From assembly GCA_052144935.1 (NCBI GenBank), contig JBKQPR010000237.1, forward strand, positions 1 to 64,000: a stretch of 64,000 bases of DNA. Direction: 5' to 3'. A program made the translations under genes and the position numbers. Below are positions 27,537 through 36,423 of the stretch, one piece after another. A model generated the notes under the pieces. The model searched no databases, was not told the origin of the DNA, and saw nothing but the letters and a program-made list of their open reading frames with translations. Within the stretch, counting starts at the first letter, position 1, and each line of letters starts with the position of its first letter. Source of the stretch: JOPF133 sp052144935 (GTDB lineage Bacteria > Acidobacteriota > Terriglobia > Bryobacterales > Bryobacteraceae).

Positions 27537-30350
27537 TTACTGGTTCAGGTCGAAAGGCACGGTGACGGTGGTCGATACCTCCACGGGCTGGCCGTTCAGC
27601 AGTGTGGGCTTGTAGACCCACTGCTTGACGGCATCCTGAGCGGCGGCCACTAACAGCGGGTGGCCGTCGACCGGCGTGACGGTCTCCACGGAGCCATCTT
27701 TGCCGATCACGATCTGCAGGGTGACCGAGCCTTGAATGCCCGCGGTTTTGGCCTGCTCGGGATACACGGGGGAGACCTTATTGACCAGCATGGCGGCTTG
27801 CACGTTGCCGCCTACCTTGATGCGCTGGGGAGCCTGCGCCTGCTCGATCGAACCTTGCGGCCCCGGGAGAGTGAAGCTTAAATCCTCCTCGAAAGTGACG
27901 GCTTGCGGCACGGGGGAGTAGACCCACTGCTTGACGGCATCGAGCGCGGCTTGCACCAGGAGCGGGTGTCCGCGGAGCACCCTCATGTTGGTGGGTTGGC
28001 CATCCGGGGAGATGGTGACCGCCAGGCTGACGACGCCCTGGACGCGGGCCTGCCTGGCGAGCGGCGGATAGATGGGGTCCACCACGGAGACTGTCGGCGG
28101 CCGCGGGGAGAGGGCCGGCAATTGGGGATTAGCCTGTTTCCTTGGGGTGTCTGGAGGAAGCGGCGGCGCCTGCTCGATGTCATTTTGCGACAGGGCGAAA
28201 TTCACATCCTCCTCAAAGGTGCCGGCTTGCGGAACGGGCGAGTAGACCCACTGCCGGACGGCCTCGATCGCGGTCTGCACAAGGAGCGGGTGCCCGCGGA
28301 GCACTGTCAGGTTGGTGACGTGGCCATCGGGGGAGATCGCAACCGCCAGGCTGACGACGCCCTGAATGCGGGCCTGCTTGGCTAGCGGCGGATAGGCTGG
28401 CTGCACCACGGAGACGGGCGTCGGCTTCGGGGAGATGACTGGCAATCCCGGATTGGCCTGCGGCAGGGATGTGGACGCCCCAGGCACCCCAAGTTGTGTT
28501 TGAACGTTGCGCAGGGCGATGTCGAGCTGCTGGGCCTGTTGCTGGGCATCCGCTGCACCCGCCCCATGCGGGTCAAAGAGGGCGCCGTTGCCAAAGACGA
28601 ACAGTCTGGGGCCGCCGAGCTGGGCGCCGAGAGCCATTAGACGAGCGCCGATCTCCCCGGTCGGGATGAGGAGCGGGTGCTCACCGAGGTTGAGCACGCC
28701 GGCAGGCAGAGACTCTCCGGGCCGGGGAAGGCGGGCGGCTCCGGTCAGTTGCGACCCCGTCATGACCATGACTGTGCCATCCTTGCTGCTTTCGATTTCC
28801 GCGCGGACGCGGTTGCCGAAATCGGGATTGTCGTTAGGAAACTTGGGATCGCCGGAGGTGCCCAGGATGGCCGTGGCGTAGAGCTTGGCTAAGCGGTCGG
28901 CCCCCTCCGCGGTGTTCGGATGGAGGGCGCGTACTTGAAGGAGCAGCCGCTCGGCTTCATTCGGATCGCCGCCGGGCTGGGCGAAAAACATGGCTGCGTT
29001 CGTGAGCACACTGTCGTCGCCGTGGTGAGACCCGGCTTGCTGGCGCCACAGAGCCGCGGCCCGTTCATAATCGGCAGTGGTGTTGAAGGAAGTCGCGCGC
29101 GGAGTGATGCCCCGCGAGGTGAGCGCAGCCTCGAGGGATTCCGGGTGGTTGGCAATCAGCCAGTAAATGTGAGTGAGGCGCGGCTCGCGAACGCCGGCGG
29201 AAAAATAGTAAAGGATGAGCTGCTGGCGGACCTGCAGGTCGCCGGGGTTGGCAGTCAGGTACTGCTCGATCTGCGCGGCGCCATCGGCGGTGAGCGGGCG
29301 GCGTGCCTGGACAAGCTCGGCGATGGCTGGCGGCGTCTGTCCCTGGTCCTGCGCCTCGGCGGGGACCGGCCGAAGAGCGGCGGTGAAATAAATCAGAGGC
29401 AGACTGCACGCCACCAGGGCCATCCACCGCGAGCGTGTGAGGCCGCGTGGAATCGGCCGGTTATCGTCGAGAATTCGTTCAATTCGCATACGCACTTCGG
29501 TTCCTTTCGCCATAGCCATGGCGTCCCAGGCTAAGCGGCCCTGGCCGGTTCGGACGGCCGCGGCCATATCCAATAGAGCTTGCGCATAAGATTCGCGCTG
29601 GCCGAGAGCGAGGAGCGCGGCATCGTCGCAGGCCTGCTCGGCGAGCGTGGCCAGGCGGCGCTCCAGCCACCACGCCAGCGGGTTGAACCAGTAGAGCGAC
29701 CGGTTGACGGCCGCCAGGAGGGCGATGGCCCAATCGCCGCGGCGGATGTGGTTCCGCTCGTGTACCAGCACGGCATCCAGTTTGAGCCGGTCCCACTGCT
29801 GCCAGCCGGGGGGAAGCAGAATGCGCGGATGGAACCAGCCCAGGGTGAGCGGGACGGAGATCCACGAGGATTCATAGACCTGGGAGCCGAAGCCGGAGCC
29901 CAAGTCGCTCTCGATGCGGCGGGCGCCTCGCAGCAGCCGGCGCGTGAAAAGGGCCCCGAAGAGCAGCCGCATGAGACAGAGCACCACGCCGGCAAAGTAG
30001 ACAGCGGCCAGCAGGCGCGGCCAAAGCGGCGCAGCCGGGCCCAGGGGGCGCGGCGTGGGAACTGCCGGCGCCACGGCGTCCCCAACCGCGATCGCCGGCG
30101 CCGGCAGCGCGGGCACGGACGCAAGCGCGGGCGCCCCGGCGCGCAGCACGGGCAGAGGAATCGCCGGCAGCAGCGGGTTGAGGGCCGCCAACGCCATCAT
30201 GCCTGCGGTAACCAGGAAGAGCACCGCATGGCGCGTGGCGGCGGACTTCACGCGGAAGGCCGCCAGCAACGCCAGCGGCAGGACGGCCAGAACCAGCGAG
30301 CGCACGGAAGCGCCGGCCAGGAACGAGAACAGGGCGGACGGGAAGTCCAT
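27537..30350 (-). CDS. BlaR1-like M56 peptidase with three TonB C-terminal domains
   Basis: 937 residues from the ATG at 30350; the blaI-type stop is one base away (TGATATG). The N-terminus has several membrane helices (about 11-31, 42-65, 113-133), then the M56 zinc protease motif VHERNHIRRGDW (H197-E198-x-x-H201) with EQACDDAAL after it (E238). Another helix lies near 309-326 (MALVACSLPLIYFTAAL). The middle (about 335-640) is a periplasmic region with TPR-like helices. Three TonB C-terminal domains follow (about 645-725, 748-830, 858-937), each with YPxxAKxxxxQGxVxL and GHPLLVxxAxxAVxQWVY. In BlaR1, signal binding outside activates the protease, which destroys the repressor. TonB tails here suggest contact with envelope proteins; the signal is unknown. 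Confidence 0.88.
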   Translation of the reverse strand: MDFPSALFSFLAGASVRSLVLAVLPLALLAAFRVKSAATRHAVLFLVTAGMMALAALNPLLPAIPLPVLRAGAPALASVPALPAPAIAVGDAVAPAVPTPRPLGPAAPLWPRLLAAVYFAGVVLCLMRLLFGALFTRRLLRGARRIESDLGSGFGSQVYESSWISVPLTLGWFHPRILLPPGWQQWDRLKLDAVLVHERNHIRRGDWAIALLAAVNRSLYWFNPLAWWLERRLATLAEQACDDAALLALGQRESYAQALLDMAAAVRTGQGRLAWDAMAMAKGTEVRMRIERILDDNRPIPRGLTRSRWMALVACSLPLIYFTAALRPVPAEAQDQGQTPPAIAELVQARRPLTADGAAQIEQYLTANPGDLQVRQQLILYYFSAGVREPRLTHIYWLIANHPESLEAALTSRGITPRATSFNTTADYERAAALWRQQAGSHHGDDSVLTNAAMFFAQPGGDPNEAERLLLQVRALHPNTAEGADRLAKLYATAILGTSGDPKFPNDNPDFGNRVRAEIESSKDGTVMVMTGSQLTGAARLPRPGESLPAGVLNLGEHPLLIPTGEIGARLMALGAQLGGPRLFVFGNGALFDPHGAGAADAQQQAQQLDIALRNVQTQLGVPGASTSLPQANPGLPVISPKPTPVSVVQPAYPPLAKQARIQGVVSLAVAISPDGHVTNLTVLRGHPLLVQTAIEAVRQWVYSPVPQAGTFEEDVNFALSQNDIEQAPPLPPDTPRKQANPQLPALSPRPPTVSVVDPIYPPLARQARVQGVVSLAVTISPDGQPTNMRVLRGHPLLVQAALDAVKQWVYSPVPQAVTFEEDLSFTLPGPQGSIEQAQAPQRIKVGGNVQAAMLVNKVSPVYPEQAKTAGIQGSVTLQIVIGKDGSVETVTPVDGHPLLVAAAQDAVKQWVYKPTLLNGQPVEVSTTVTVPFDLNQ

Positions 30351-30351
30351 A

Positions 30352-30741
30352 TCATTTCTCCTCGCGGCTTTTGCGCCGCGCGATGCGCTGGGCGAGGCGC
30401 TGCAATTCGCGCTCATCCACCACGTGGTTGTCCACCATTCCCACCAGCAGGGCTTCCACGGAGCCACCGCAGAAGCGCTCGATGATCTGGCGGACCGCCT
30501 TGGCGGCCACATTTTCCTGGGCCACCAGGGGGGTGTAGACATTCGTGCGGCCATCCACGCGGTGGCGCACGTACTCCTTTTCTTCCAGGCGTTTGAGGAT
30601 CGTGCGGGCGGTCGATTCCTTCATCGGATGACGGCCGGCGAGGGCGGCGCGGACATCTTCGCCGGTGGCCGAGCCGCGCTCCCAGACGACTTCCATGACC
30701 AGGTGTTCGAGGGAGCTGAGGGGCTTGCGAGCGTTAAACAT
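30352..30741 (-). CDS. blaI: BlaI/MecI-family transcriptional repressor
   Basis: 129 residues from the ATG at 30741. A winged-helix domain covers about 5-75 (LSSLEHLVMEVVWERGSATG, MKESTARTILKRLEEKEYVR and the wing DGRTNVYTPLV). A dimerisation helix follows with FCGGSVEALLVGMVD, the usual end of the family. It should repress its own operon with the M56 gene that follows after one base. Paired TGTAGCGCTA boxes lie immediately upstream and probably form the operator. Regulation of beta-lactamase is not implied, since no such gene is near. Confidence 0.93.
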   Translation of the reverse strand: MFNARKPLSSLEHLVMEVVWERGSATGEDVRAALAGRHPMKESTARTILKRLEEKEYVRHRVDGRTNVYTPLVAQENVAAKAVRQIIERFCGGSVEALLVGMVDNHVVDERELQRLAQRIARRKSREEK

Positions 30742-30767
30742 TGTAGCGCTACAGAGTGTAGCGCTAT
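30742..30767. promoter_or_regulatory. Probable BlaI operator
   Basis: TGTAGCGCTACA (30742-30753) is a perfect 12-bp palindrome, and TGTAGCGCTAT (30757-30767) is a near repeat. BlaI/MecI operators are dyads with TACA/TGTA ends, so the fit is good. The site touches the repressor's start codon and would block transcription of the operon. Confidence 0.7.
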
Positions 30768-30791
30768 TGGCGGCCGATGTCAAGGGGATCT

Positions 30792-30818
30792 AATTGGCGG
30801 AATTGGCGGAATTGGCGG
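30792..30818. repeat. Three tandem copies of AATTGGCGG
   Basis: Three exact 9-bp copies lie head to tail upstream of the operator region of the blaI-like gene. Copy number could vary by slippage. Purpose unknown. Confidence 0.9.
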
Positions 30819-30820
30819 CT

Positions 30821-30857
30821 GCCCGCGCGGATGGACGCTCCCGGACCGCGGCCCGCC
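30821..30857 (+). repeat. Dispersed GGATGGACGCTC repeat, copy A
   Basis: GCGCGGATGGACGCTCCCGG and flanking CG-rich bases recur with a few changes at 31731-31767 and 31941-31980. The three copies lie on both sides of the nitrobindin-like gene. None encodes a recognisable peptide in a consistent frame. Confidence 0.6.
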
Positions 30858-30875
30858 ATTCACGCACGCTATCGG

Positions 30876-31508
30876 TCAGCCGCGGGCGAGCGGATTTGGG
30901 GTCGGCTCGCCGATCTTCGTCAGGACGCTGCGATCGGTGTGATGGAACGGCTCCGATTGGCCGCGCACCATCAGAATCGTGTCCTCGTCGTACGCCCACG
31001 TGTCGTCGGGGTTGATCGTGACCTTGATGCGATATTCGACGGTCTTGAACGCGTACTCGAGAAACGGATTCGAGCAGATGCCGTTGGTCGCTGCCCCGCG
31101 CGTCGCGACAAGCTCGAAGCTGGTGGCGTCCTTCACCGCACGCCCGAAGGCCATGGCCGTTTGTCCGCGCGGGATAGTGAGCGTCTGAATCAGGTTGCCG
31201 GTCGCCGGCTCCCATAGCCAGTACCCCACTTGATCGTGGTAGGTCTCGATCTCACCCGGCTTGACGATGTGTGTGTGGTAGCGCAGCCCGTAGAAGAGCT
31301 GCGGCCCGTTGGTTTGCGGATCGATGGGTTGCAGCTCGATGTGCTCGACGAACTCCTGCCGCTCCGGCGCCGCCGGCTTCGGGTTGATGTCCAGGCTGCG
31401 GCGTCCCTCCCAGATGCCGGCCATGCCGGTCAGCGGGCCCAGATTGCTCAGCGTGTGGACGTCAATATCAGATGGCTCTGTGTAGATATCGTCAGGATAG
31501 GTCGACAC
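30876..31508 (-). CDS. Nitrobindin/FABP-like heme-binding beta-barrel protein
   Basis: 210 residues from a GTG at 31508. The family motif GxWxG appears as MAGIWEGRRSLDIN, preceded by LSNLGPLTG. Strand motifs follow that match nitrobindin-like barrels (LFYGLRYHTHIVKPGE, HDQVGYWLWEPATG, IQTLTIPRGQTAMAFGRA). Characterised relatives bind ferric haem in a small barrel and react with nitric oxide or peroxynitrite; whether haem is bound here cannot be told. It is predicted to be cytoplasmic, without a signal peptide. It stands alone between repeat-rich gaps. Confidence 0.78.
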   Translation of the reverse strand: MSTYPDDIYTEPSDIDVHTLSNLGPLTGMAGIWEGRRSLDINPKPAAPERQEFVEHIELQPIDPQTNGPQLFYGLRYHTHIVKPGEIETYHDQVGYWLWEPATGNLIQTLTIPRGQTAMAFGRAVKDATSFELVATRGAATNGICSNPFLEYAFKTVEYRIKVTINPDDTWAYDEDTILMVRGQSEPFHHTDRSVLTKIGEPTPNPLARG

Positions 31509-32090
31509 TCGTTTCCTCGCGCCAGGCGCGTCCCAGTGAGGACGGCGCCACTACCAATCTTAACAACCACGAATCGCCGGAAGATGTTGGGGGACTGGTG
31601 CGGCGAAACTAAGTCCCGGAGACGATCTCGGTCGGGGGACCGCTCCCGCCATAGGGCCACCTCACCGAAGCAACAAGATTGCCCGCCAGCACAAAGAGCA
31701 CGCCGCCAAAGGCGTCGCCGCGGCCGGCGCTCCGCCGCGCGGATGGACGCTCTCGGCCCGCGGTTGCAGGGCGGCTCGGGCCCGGCGGCCGGCCGTGGCG
31801 CCGGCAGCGAATCGCCGCGCGGCCCCGGCGCCGGCATCGTCATGCGCGCCGGTTGGCGCACGTCGGGATCGGCCCGCCAGCAGCCGCAGGAGACCGGGGA
31901 GCCGTCCACCAACTTGCTGCCGCACCACCGCACCGGGCGGGCGCCGCCGCGTGGACGGACGCTCCCGGCCCACGGTTCGCATGGCCGCCGCCCACCGCGC
32001 GGCGGGGAACTGAAGGCGCAGCGCCGCGCGGGCTTCGGCGCCGGCGGGCGCAACGCCCGTTGAGTGGACGTGGTGGTAGACTGCTGGGGA
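31509..32090. other. GC-rich intergenic stretch with dispersed repeats
   Basis: No convincing gene. Copies B (31731-31767) and C (31941-31980) of the GGATGGACGCTC repeat lie here. TAGACT at 32077-32082 ends 8 nt before the ATG of the DUF1801 gene. Several long frames are open on both strands, but they are arginine/proline-rich and typical of GC-rich noncoding DNA. Confidence 0.5.
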
Positions 32091-32480
32091 ATGGTCAGGT
32101 CACCGGATCCTCGCTTGCTGAGTTACCTCTCCTCCTGCGATCGGCACGTGTCGACCTTGGCTTTGGCGGTTCGTGAGGTAGTGCTGGAGGAAGCGCCCGA
32201 AGCGATCGAATCCATCTCCAAGGGGTATGCCGTAGTGATGGCTTTCTCGTTCACGGGCAAACCTCTAAAGGACGGCTTTTGCCACGTCGTAACCTATAGT
32301 AGCCACGTAAACCTCGGCTTCAATCGTGGCGCCCTGCTGCCCGATCCAAGAGGTGTCCTTGCAGGTACGGGTAAGTTGATTCGCCATATTAAGATCCAAA
32401 CTGAGAGCGACCTGAGTCGTCCGTATCTGCGACGGTATATACAGGCGGCTATCGAGTCGGTAGGAGCCGGGCGACCGTGA
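32091..32480 (+). CDS. DUF1801 domain protein
   Basis: 129 residues from the ATG at 32091. The fold-defining pattern is present: LAVREVVLEEAPEAIESISK, then GYAVVMAFSF, HVVTYSSHVNLGFNRGALLP and GTGKLIRHIKI. The family (YdhG-like) has no established reaction. A -10-like TAGACT ends 8 nt before the start. It is a single gene with no obvious partners. Confidence 0.82.
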   Translation: MVRSPDPRLLSYLSSCDRHVSTLALAVREVVLEEAPEAIESISKGYAVVMAFSFTGKPLKDGFCHVVTYSSHVNLGFNRGALLPDPRGVLAGTGKLIRHIKIQTESDLSRPYLRRYIQAAIESVGAGRP

Positions 32481-32706
32481 CAAATTTGGCTCAAGGATGA
32501 GGCTACCCCCTTTGGACGGGTCACCGCCCGGCGCCGCCGGTTCGCCGCGCGCGCCGGGGCGTCACTTGCGCGACGTCCACCCACGCCATGCGACGCGTTC
32601 CCGCCGCGGAATTCGCCGGCGGCGAGCGCGCCGCGCACACGGGCGTTTGAAACGCGTCCGGTGTTCCTATATGTTCGAGAGACAAGTCAATCGGAGCGAT
32701 AGCGGC

Positions 32707-33666
32707 TTACAACGGGATTCTCATCGTCTTCTCGATGTAGTTTGCCGTGATGCGCGCACTTTCCTTGGGGGTACGAAAGGGCGAGGTGTCCAACTCGACC
32801 ACTAGAAAACCCTTCCACTGGATGCGGTCCAGATGGGCCTTGAGCGCCAGGAAATCGACGCCGCCATTACCCAGCGCGAAAAAGTAAGGATCTTTCATTT
32901 GATCCCGGTCACGCCCCGGAACGTTTTTCGACCCGCCGCGATCTTCTGGCTTGGTGTCCTTCAGGTGAAATTCCACCACACGGTCTCCCAATTTCTTTGC
33001 CAAGGCAATGGGGTCCATACCGGCCATGGTGATATGACCCGTATCCAGAACGAACCTGAGGTGCTTCGGATCCGTGTTCGCCATCACGTAGTCGATCTCG
33101 CCCTGGGTCTGGAACTGGCTGCCCAGATGAGCATGAACCCCAAACGGGATGCCTTCTTCTTCCAGGCTGCGCCGGCCCAGGATCTCAAGCGTCTCGGCGA
33201 TGTTCTTCAAATCTTCTTGCGTGGTGCCCTCGGGCCGCCGGCCACCCAGATTGGTCTTTTGGTGATCGCACCCAAACTTCTTGCTGAAGCGGACCACCCC
33301 CAGATGGTTTTCGATCACCGCCTGACGCGCCGCAGGGTCCTCAAAATGCGTGTTGCCCCCGCGCGAGCCGCCGGTGACAGCCACGAATTTGACGCCGATT
33401 TCATCGATTCTCCCTTTCAGGCCGTCTACGTCGCCGGGATAGAACTGGCTGAGTGCCGTGGCGAAGGCTTCGACGTAATTGAAGCCGGCTTCGTGAGCTT
33501 CCGTAAAGCCTCTGAAGGGGTCTCCTCCCCACGTCGTCGCCGGGTCGCTGCCTCGGGTGTTGGTGGTATATCCAATTCTGTACCGTGGCTCCGCGCCAAA
33601 TATGCGCTGGACAGTCAGCGCCGTGGTGGTGGCGGAAGCGGATAGAAGAAACTCCCTGCGATTCAT
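32707..33666 (-). CDS. Tat-exported sugar-phosphate isomerase/epimerase-like TIM-barrel protein
   Basis: 319 residues from the ATG at 33666. The N-terminus carries a twin-arginine motif, MNRREFLLSASATTTALTVQ. The rest is a xylose-isomerase-like (AP endonuclease 2 family) barrel, with metal-site candidates in GVHAHLGSQF, FVLDTGHITMAG and VVEFHLKDTKPED. Exported members often pair with Gfo/Idh/MocA enzymes in sugar conversion, and one of those lies 20 kb away. TACACT ends 6 nt before the start with no Shine-Dalgarno, so translation may be leaderless. Confidence 0.87.
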   Translation of the reverse strand: MNRREFLLSASATTTALTVQRIFGAEPRYRIGYTTNTRGSDPATTWGGDPFRGFTEAHEAGFNYVEAFATALSQFYPGDVDGLKGRIDEIGVKFVAVTGGSRGGNTHFEDPAARQAVIENHLGVVRFSKKFGCDHQKTNLGGRRPEGTTQEDLKNIAETLEILGRRSLEEEGIPFGVHAHLGSQFQTQGEIDYVMANTDPKHLRFVLDTGHITMAGMDPIALAKKLGDRVVEFHLKDTKPEDRGGSKNVPGRDRDQMKDPYFFALGNGGVDFLALKAHLDRIQWKGFLVVELDTSPFRTPKESARITANYIEKTMRIPL

Positions 33667-33672
33667 AGCCAA

Positions 33673-33678
33673 AGTGTA
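33673..33678 (-). promoter_or_regulatory. -10-like TACACT before the isomerase gene
   Basis: On the minus strand TACACT is followed by TTGGCT and then the ATG at 33666, a 6-nt gap. No ribosome-binding site is present. Confidence 0.45.
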
Positions 33679-33959
33679 CACTTCCTAATACCCCAAGAGG
33701 AACTGTGACGGCTTCGCCTTTCACCGGCTCATTCATCCAAAAACTTCATCCCGAGTCCGGCGCATCAACCCGCAAGCTTCCTGGAGCAGCGCACGGAACC
33801 GCTGGCGCTCGGTTCGCGCAGCCGCCGAATACCAACCGTGCTTCGTTAACGGCCCGCCGGATCCGCGCGATTTCATCTGAGGTCTTGGGCCCCGTGCTGA
33901 GTCCACCGTGAATCCGGCAACGGGCCCGGCCGCGGGCGCCCCGCCCCACCGGCCCGTCC

Positions 33960-35870
33960 CTACTCTTTCCGCAGCGCTTGCTTGATCTTCCGCGCCAACG
34001 CCGTGGCCGTGTACGGCTTCTGCAGGAAGCCGGCCAGGCGGCAGTTGTGGAATTTTTGCAAGGCCTCCCCCTCGGAATATCCGCTCGACAGGACCACGCG
34101 CACGCCGGGGCGAATCGCCTGCATGCGCTCCAGGACCTCCTCGCCGTTCATTACCGGCATGGTCAGGTCCAGCAGCACCGCGGAAAAAGCGCCTGGGTCG
34201 GCGGAAAAGGCTTCCACCGCGGCTCGCCCATCGCCGGCCAGTTGCACCGTATAGCCGCAGCGTTCCAATGCAAACCGGGCCATGTTGCGAATCAGTTCCT
34301 CATCGTCCACCACCAGCAGATGCCCGTAGCCCCGGATTTCGGTCTGCTCCGGGGCGTCCAACACCGCCGGCCGCGCCGCCGCGGGCAGAACCACGGTGAA
34401 CGTACTGCCGCTGTCCGGCGCCGTTTGGACCGTGATGCTCCCTTTTTGTGCCCGGATGATGCCCATCACCGCCGCCAGGCCCAGGCCGCGGCCGGTGAAC
34501 TTGGTCGTAAAGAACGGGTCGAAGATGCGGGCCTTGGTGGCCTCATCCATGCCGCAGCCGGTATCGCCTACTTCCAGCACCACCTGGTGCTCCGCATCGG
34601 TCTCGCGCGCGGAGGTCGCGATGGTCACGGTTCCCGGCCGGTCGCCAATGGCCTCCGCGGCGTTCAGTGCCAGGTTCATGACGAGCTGCTGCATTTGCGA
34701 GCGGTCCGCCTCCACCAGCGGCAGGTCGCGCTCGAGCCGCAAATCCAGCTCCACGAGTTTGGGGATTGAAGTGCGCAGCAGACCCACGATCTCGTTCACC
34801 TGCTCGGAGAGGTCCAGCGGCTCCACCACGAAGCGGCCCTTGCCCGCATACGCCAGCATCTGCCGAACCAGCAGGGCCGCCCGCTCGCCCGTGCGCAGGA
34901 TTTCGGAAAGCCGCGACCGCACCGCGCAATTCTCCGTGTCTTCCATGGCCAGGCTGGCATTGCCCACAATCCCGGTCAGCAGATTGTTGAAATCGTGCGC
35001 CAGGCCGCCCGCCAACACCCCCAGGCTCTCCAGCCTCTGAGTCTGCCGCAACTGCTCTTCCAGCGCGCGGCGTTCGGTGATGTCGCGGGCGATGTCCGAG
35101 ACCCCTACGATCTGGCCGGCCGCGTCGCGGATCGGCGAAATGGTCAAGGACACGTGAATCCGTTGGCCATCCTTACGGGTGCGGACGGTCTCGAAATGCT
35201 TGACCCGGCCGCCGCGCCGGATGCGCTCCAGGATGTCCGGCTCCTCGTGAGCGCGGTCCGGGGGAATCAGCATCGTCATGGGCTTGCCTTCCATCTCGGC
35301 GGCGCTATAGCCGAAGATCTGTTCCGCCCCGTAATTCCAGCTTTGAATCGCGCCGCCGAGATCCTTGGAGACGATGGCGTCCTCGGAGGATTCCACAACC
35401 GCGCGCAGTTGCGAGGAAAGCCGCTCTTCGCGGGCAATCTGCATGGTCTCGTCACGCAGTTGTTCCAGGCGATCGTCGGCCAGGCGGGCGCTGTCCGCCG
35501 CCTTTCGATAGGCGCGCCGCAACTGCGCCACCACCCAGATAATCAGCGCGGAGACCACCAGAAAGCTGCCAAAACGCACGGGATCGCGATCGCTGACGAG
35601 ATAGAACAACGCGGCGCCGCCTCCCAGCGCCACCACGGCCGCCGGCCCTGCCCCGGCCATCGGCGCCGCGGCCAACACGGCAATCACGACCGTGGTATAC
35701 GGGAAACGGTTGCCGAAGACGTGGTTCAGGGCTATGCGGGGAAGCACACTGGCAGCCGTCAACGCGACGCCAATCAGGTAGCGGCGCCATGCCGGCGGTG
35801 CGTTTGCCTTCGTGGTCTTGGTATCCAAGCTAAGTCCATGATACCCTGCATTCTGTGCCGAATCGCACAT
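33960..35870 (-). CDS. Hybrid histidine kinase with PAS and C-terminal receiver domains
   Basis: About 636 residues if it starts at the ATG at 35870; a TTG at 35828 is an alternative. Two to four membrane helices lie at about 30-115 (PYTTVVIAVLAAAPMAGAGP, FGSFLVVSALIIWVVAQL). A PAS domain with PAC follows (about 155-275: VVESSEDAIVSKDLGGAIQS and DITERRALEEQLRQTQ). The HisKA block reads LAGGLAHDFNNLLTGIVGNA with the phospho-accepting histidine, and HATPase_c has N, G1 and G2 boxes (MNLALNAAEA, VGDTGCGMDE, GRGLGLAAVMG). The receiver (about 515-636) has LLVVDDEELIRN, the phospho-site region VLLDLTMPVMNGEE and FLQKPYTA. The signal and output are unknown; the next gene upstream is a PP2C phosphatase 0.55 kb away. 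Confidence 0.9.
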   Translation of the reverse strand: MCDSAQNAGYHGLSLDTKTTKANAPPAWRRYLIGVALTAASVLPRIALNHVFGNRFPYTTVVIAVLAAAPMAGAGPAAVVALGGGAALFYLVSDRDPVRFGSFLVVSALIIWVVAQLRRAYRKAADSARLADDRLEQLRDETMQIAREERLSSQLRAVVESSEDAIVSKDLGGAIQSWNYGAEQIFGYSAAEMEGKPMTMLIPPDRAHEEPDILERIRRGGRVKHFETVRTRKDGQRIHVSLTISPIRDAAGQIVGVSDIARDITERRALEEQLRQTQRLESLGVLAGGLAHDFNNLLTGIVGNASLAMEDTENCAVRSRLSEILRTGERAALLVRQMLAYAGKGRFVVEPLDLSEQVNEIVGLLRTSIPKLVELDLRLERDLPLVEADRSQMQQLVMNLALNAAEAIGDRPGTVTIATSARETDAEHQVVLEVGDTGCGMDEATKARIFDPFFTTKFTGRGLGLAAVMGIIRAQKGSITVQTAPDSGSTFTVVLPAAARPAVLDAPEQTEIRGYGHLLVVDDEELIRNMARFALERCGYTVQLAGDGRAAVEAFSADPGAFSAVLLDLTMPVMNGEEVLERMQAIRPGVRVVLSSGYSEGEALQKFHNCRLAGFLQKPYTATALARKIKQALRKE

Positions 35871-36423
35871 CGGGGCAGAAGCGAGTCGGAGCAAACCGGC
35901 TGGCGGAAACCGGGGAAGCAAACCTGGAAGCCGTAGCGTAATCGAACCCGATTCGGCCTCGTTACACCGGTGCGTTACACCAGTGAAGGTGGCCAGTCTG
36001 CCGAAGAAGATAAAGCCCGATACCGGCGGGAAAGCAATGCGCAAGCACCCGCCGGACCTTCCGGGGTCGTTGGGGACAGCGCGCAGGGATAGATCAGCCG
36101 AGGAACCTGGAGACCCGGCAGGGCGGGGAAGGCCCACCGGCCCCAACGGCCCGAGGAAATCCATAGCCGGGGGAGCGGCTCTGGCCGGGAGCCGGAGAGG
36201 CTCATAGTACCTGCCGGGAGTATCTCCCGCATGCGCCAGCCCATACTGCATCCGGGAGCGTGATCCCCGCGGCGGGATTCACCGATGCGACTTCAAATTT
36301 CGGCCCCGAGGGGCCCGGTCTGGGCCGCCATCGTTCCGAAAACACCGGCCAAAGCCAGGCACACTCCATATCGCTTGGCCATCCCCGGACCCTCCTACCT
36401 GCAAAAACCGAGGATTTGCCGCC
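35871..36423. other. 550-bp intergenic stretch without a recognised gene
   Basis: It lies between the hybrid kinase start and the PP2C gene end. A direct repeat GTTACACC occurs twice near 35961-35980. Frames open here continue the kinase frame upstream but look arginine/proline-rich. No RNA motif was recognised. Confidence 0.4.

Noticed and set aside
30352..30741. A beta-lactamase regulator controlling resistance
   Set aside because: BlaI and M56 partners are present, but no beta-lactamase or penicillin-binding gene is near, so no resistance role is claimed.
35871..36423. A riboswitch or extra N-terminal domain of the hybrid kinase
   Set aside because: The frame is open but reads like noncoding GC-rich DNA, and no known riboswitch consensus was seen.
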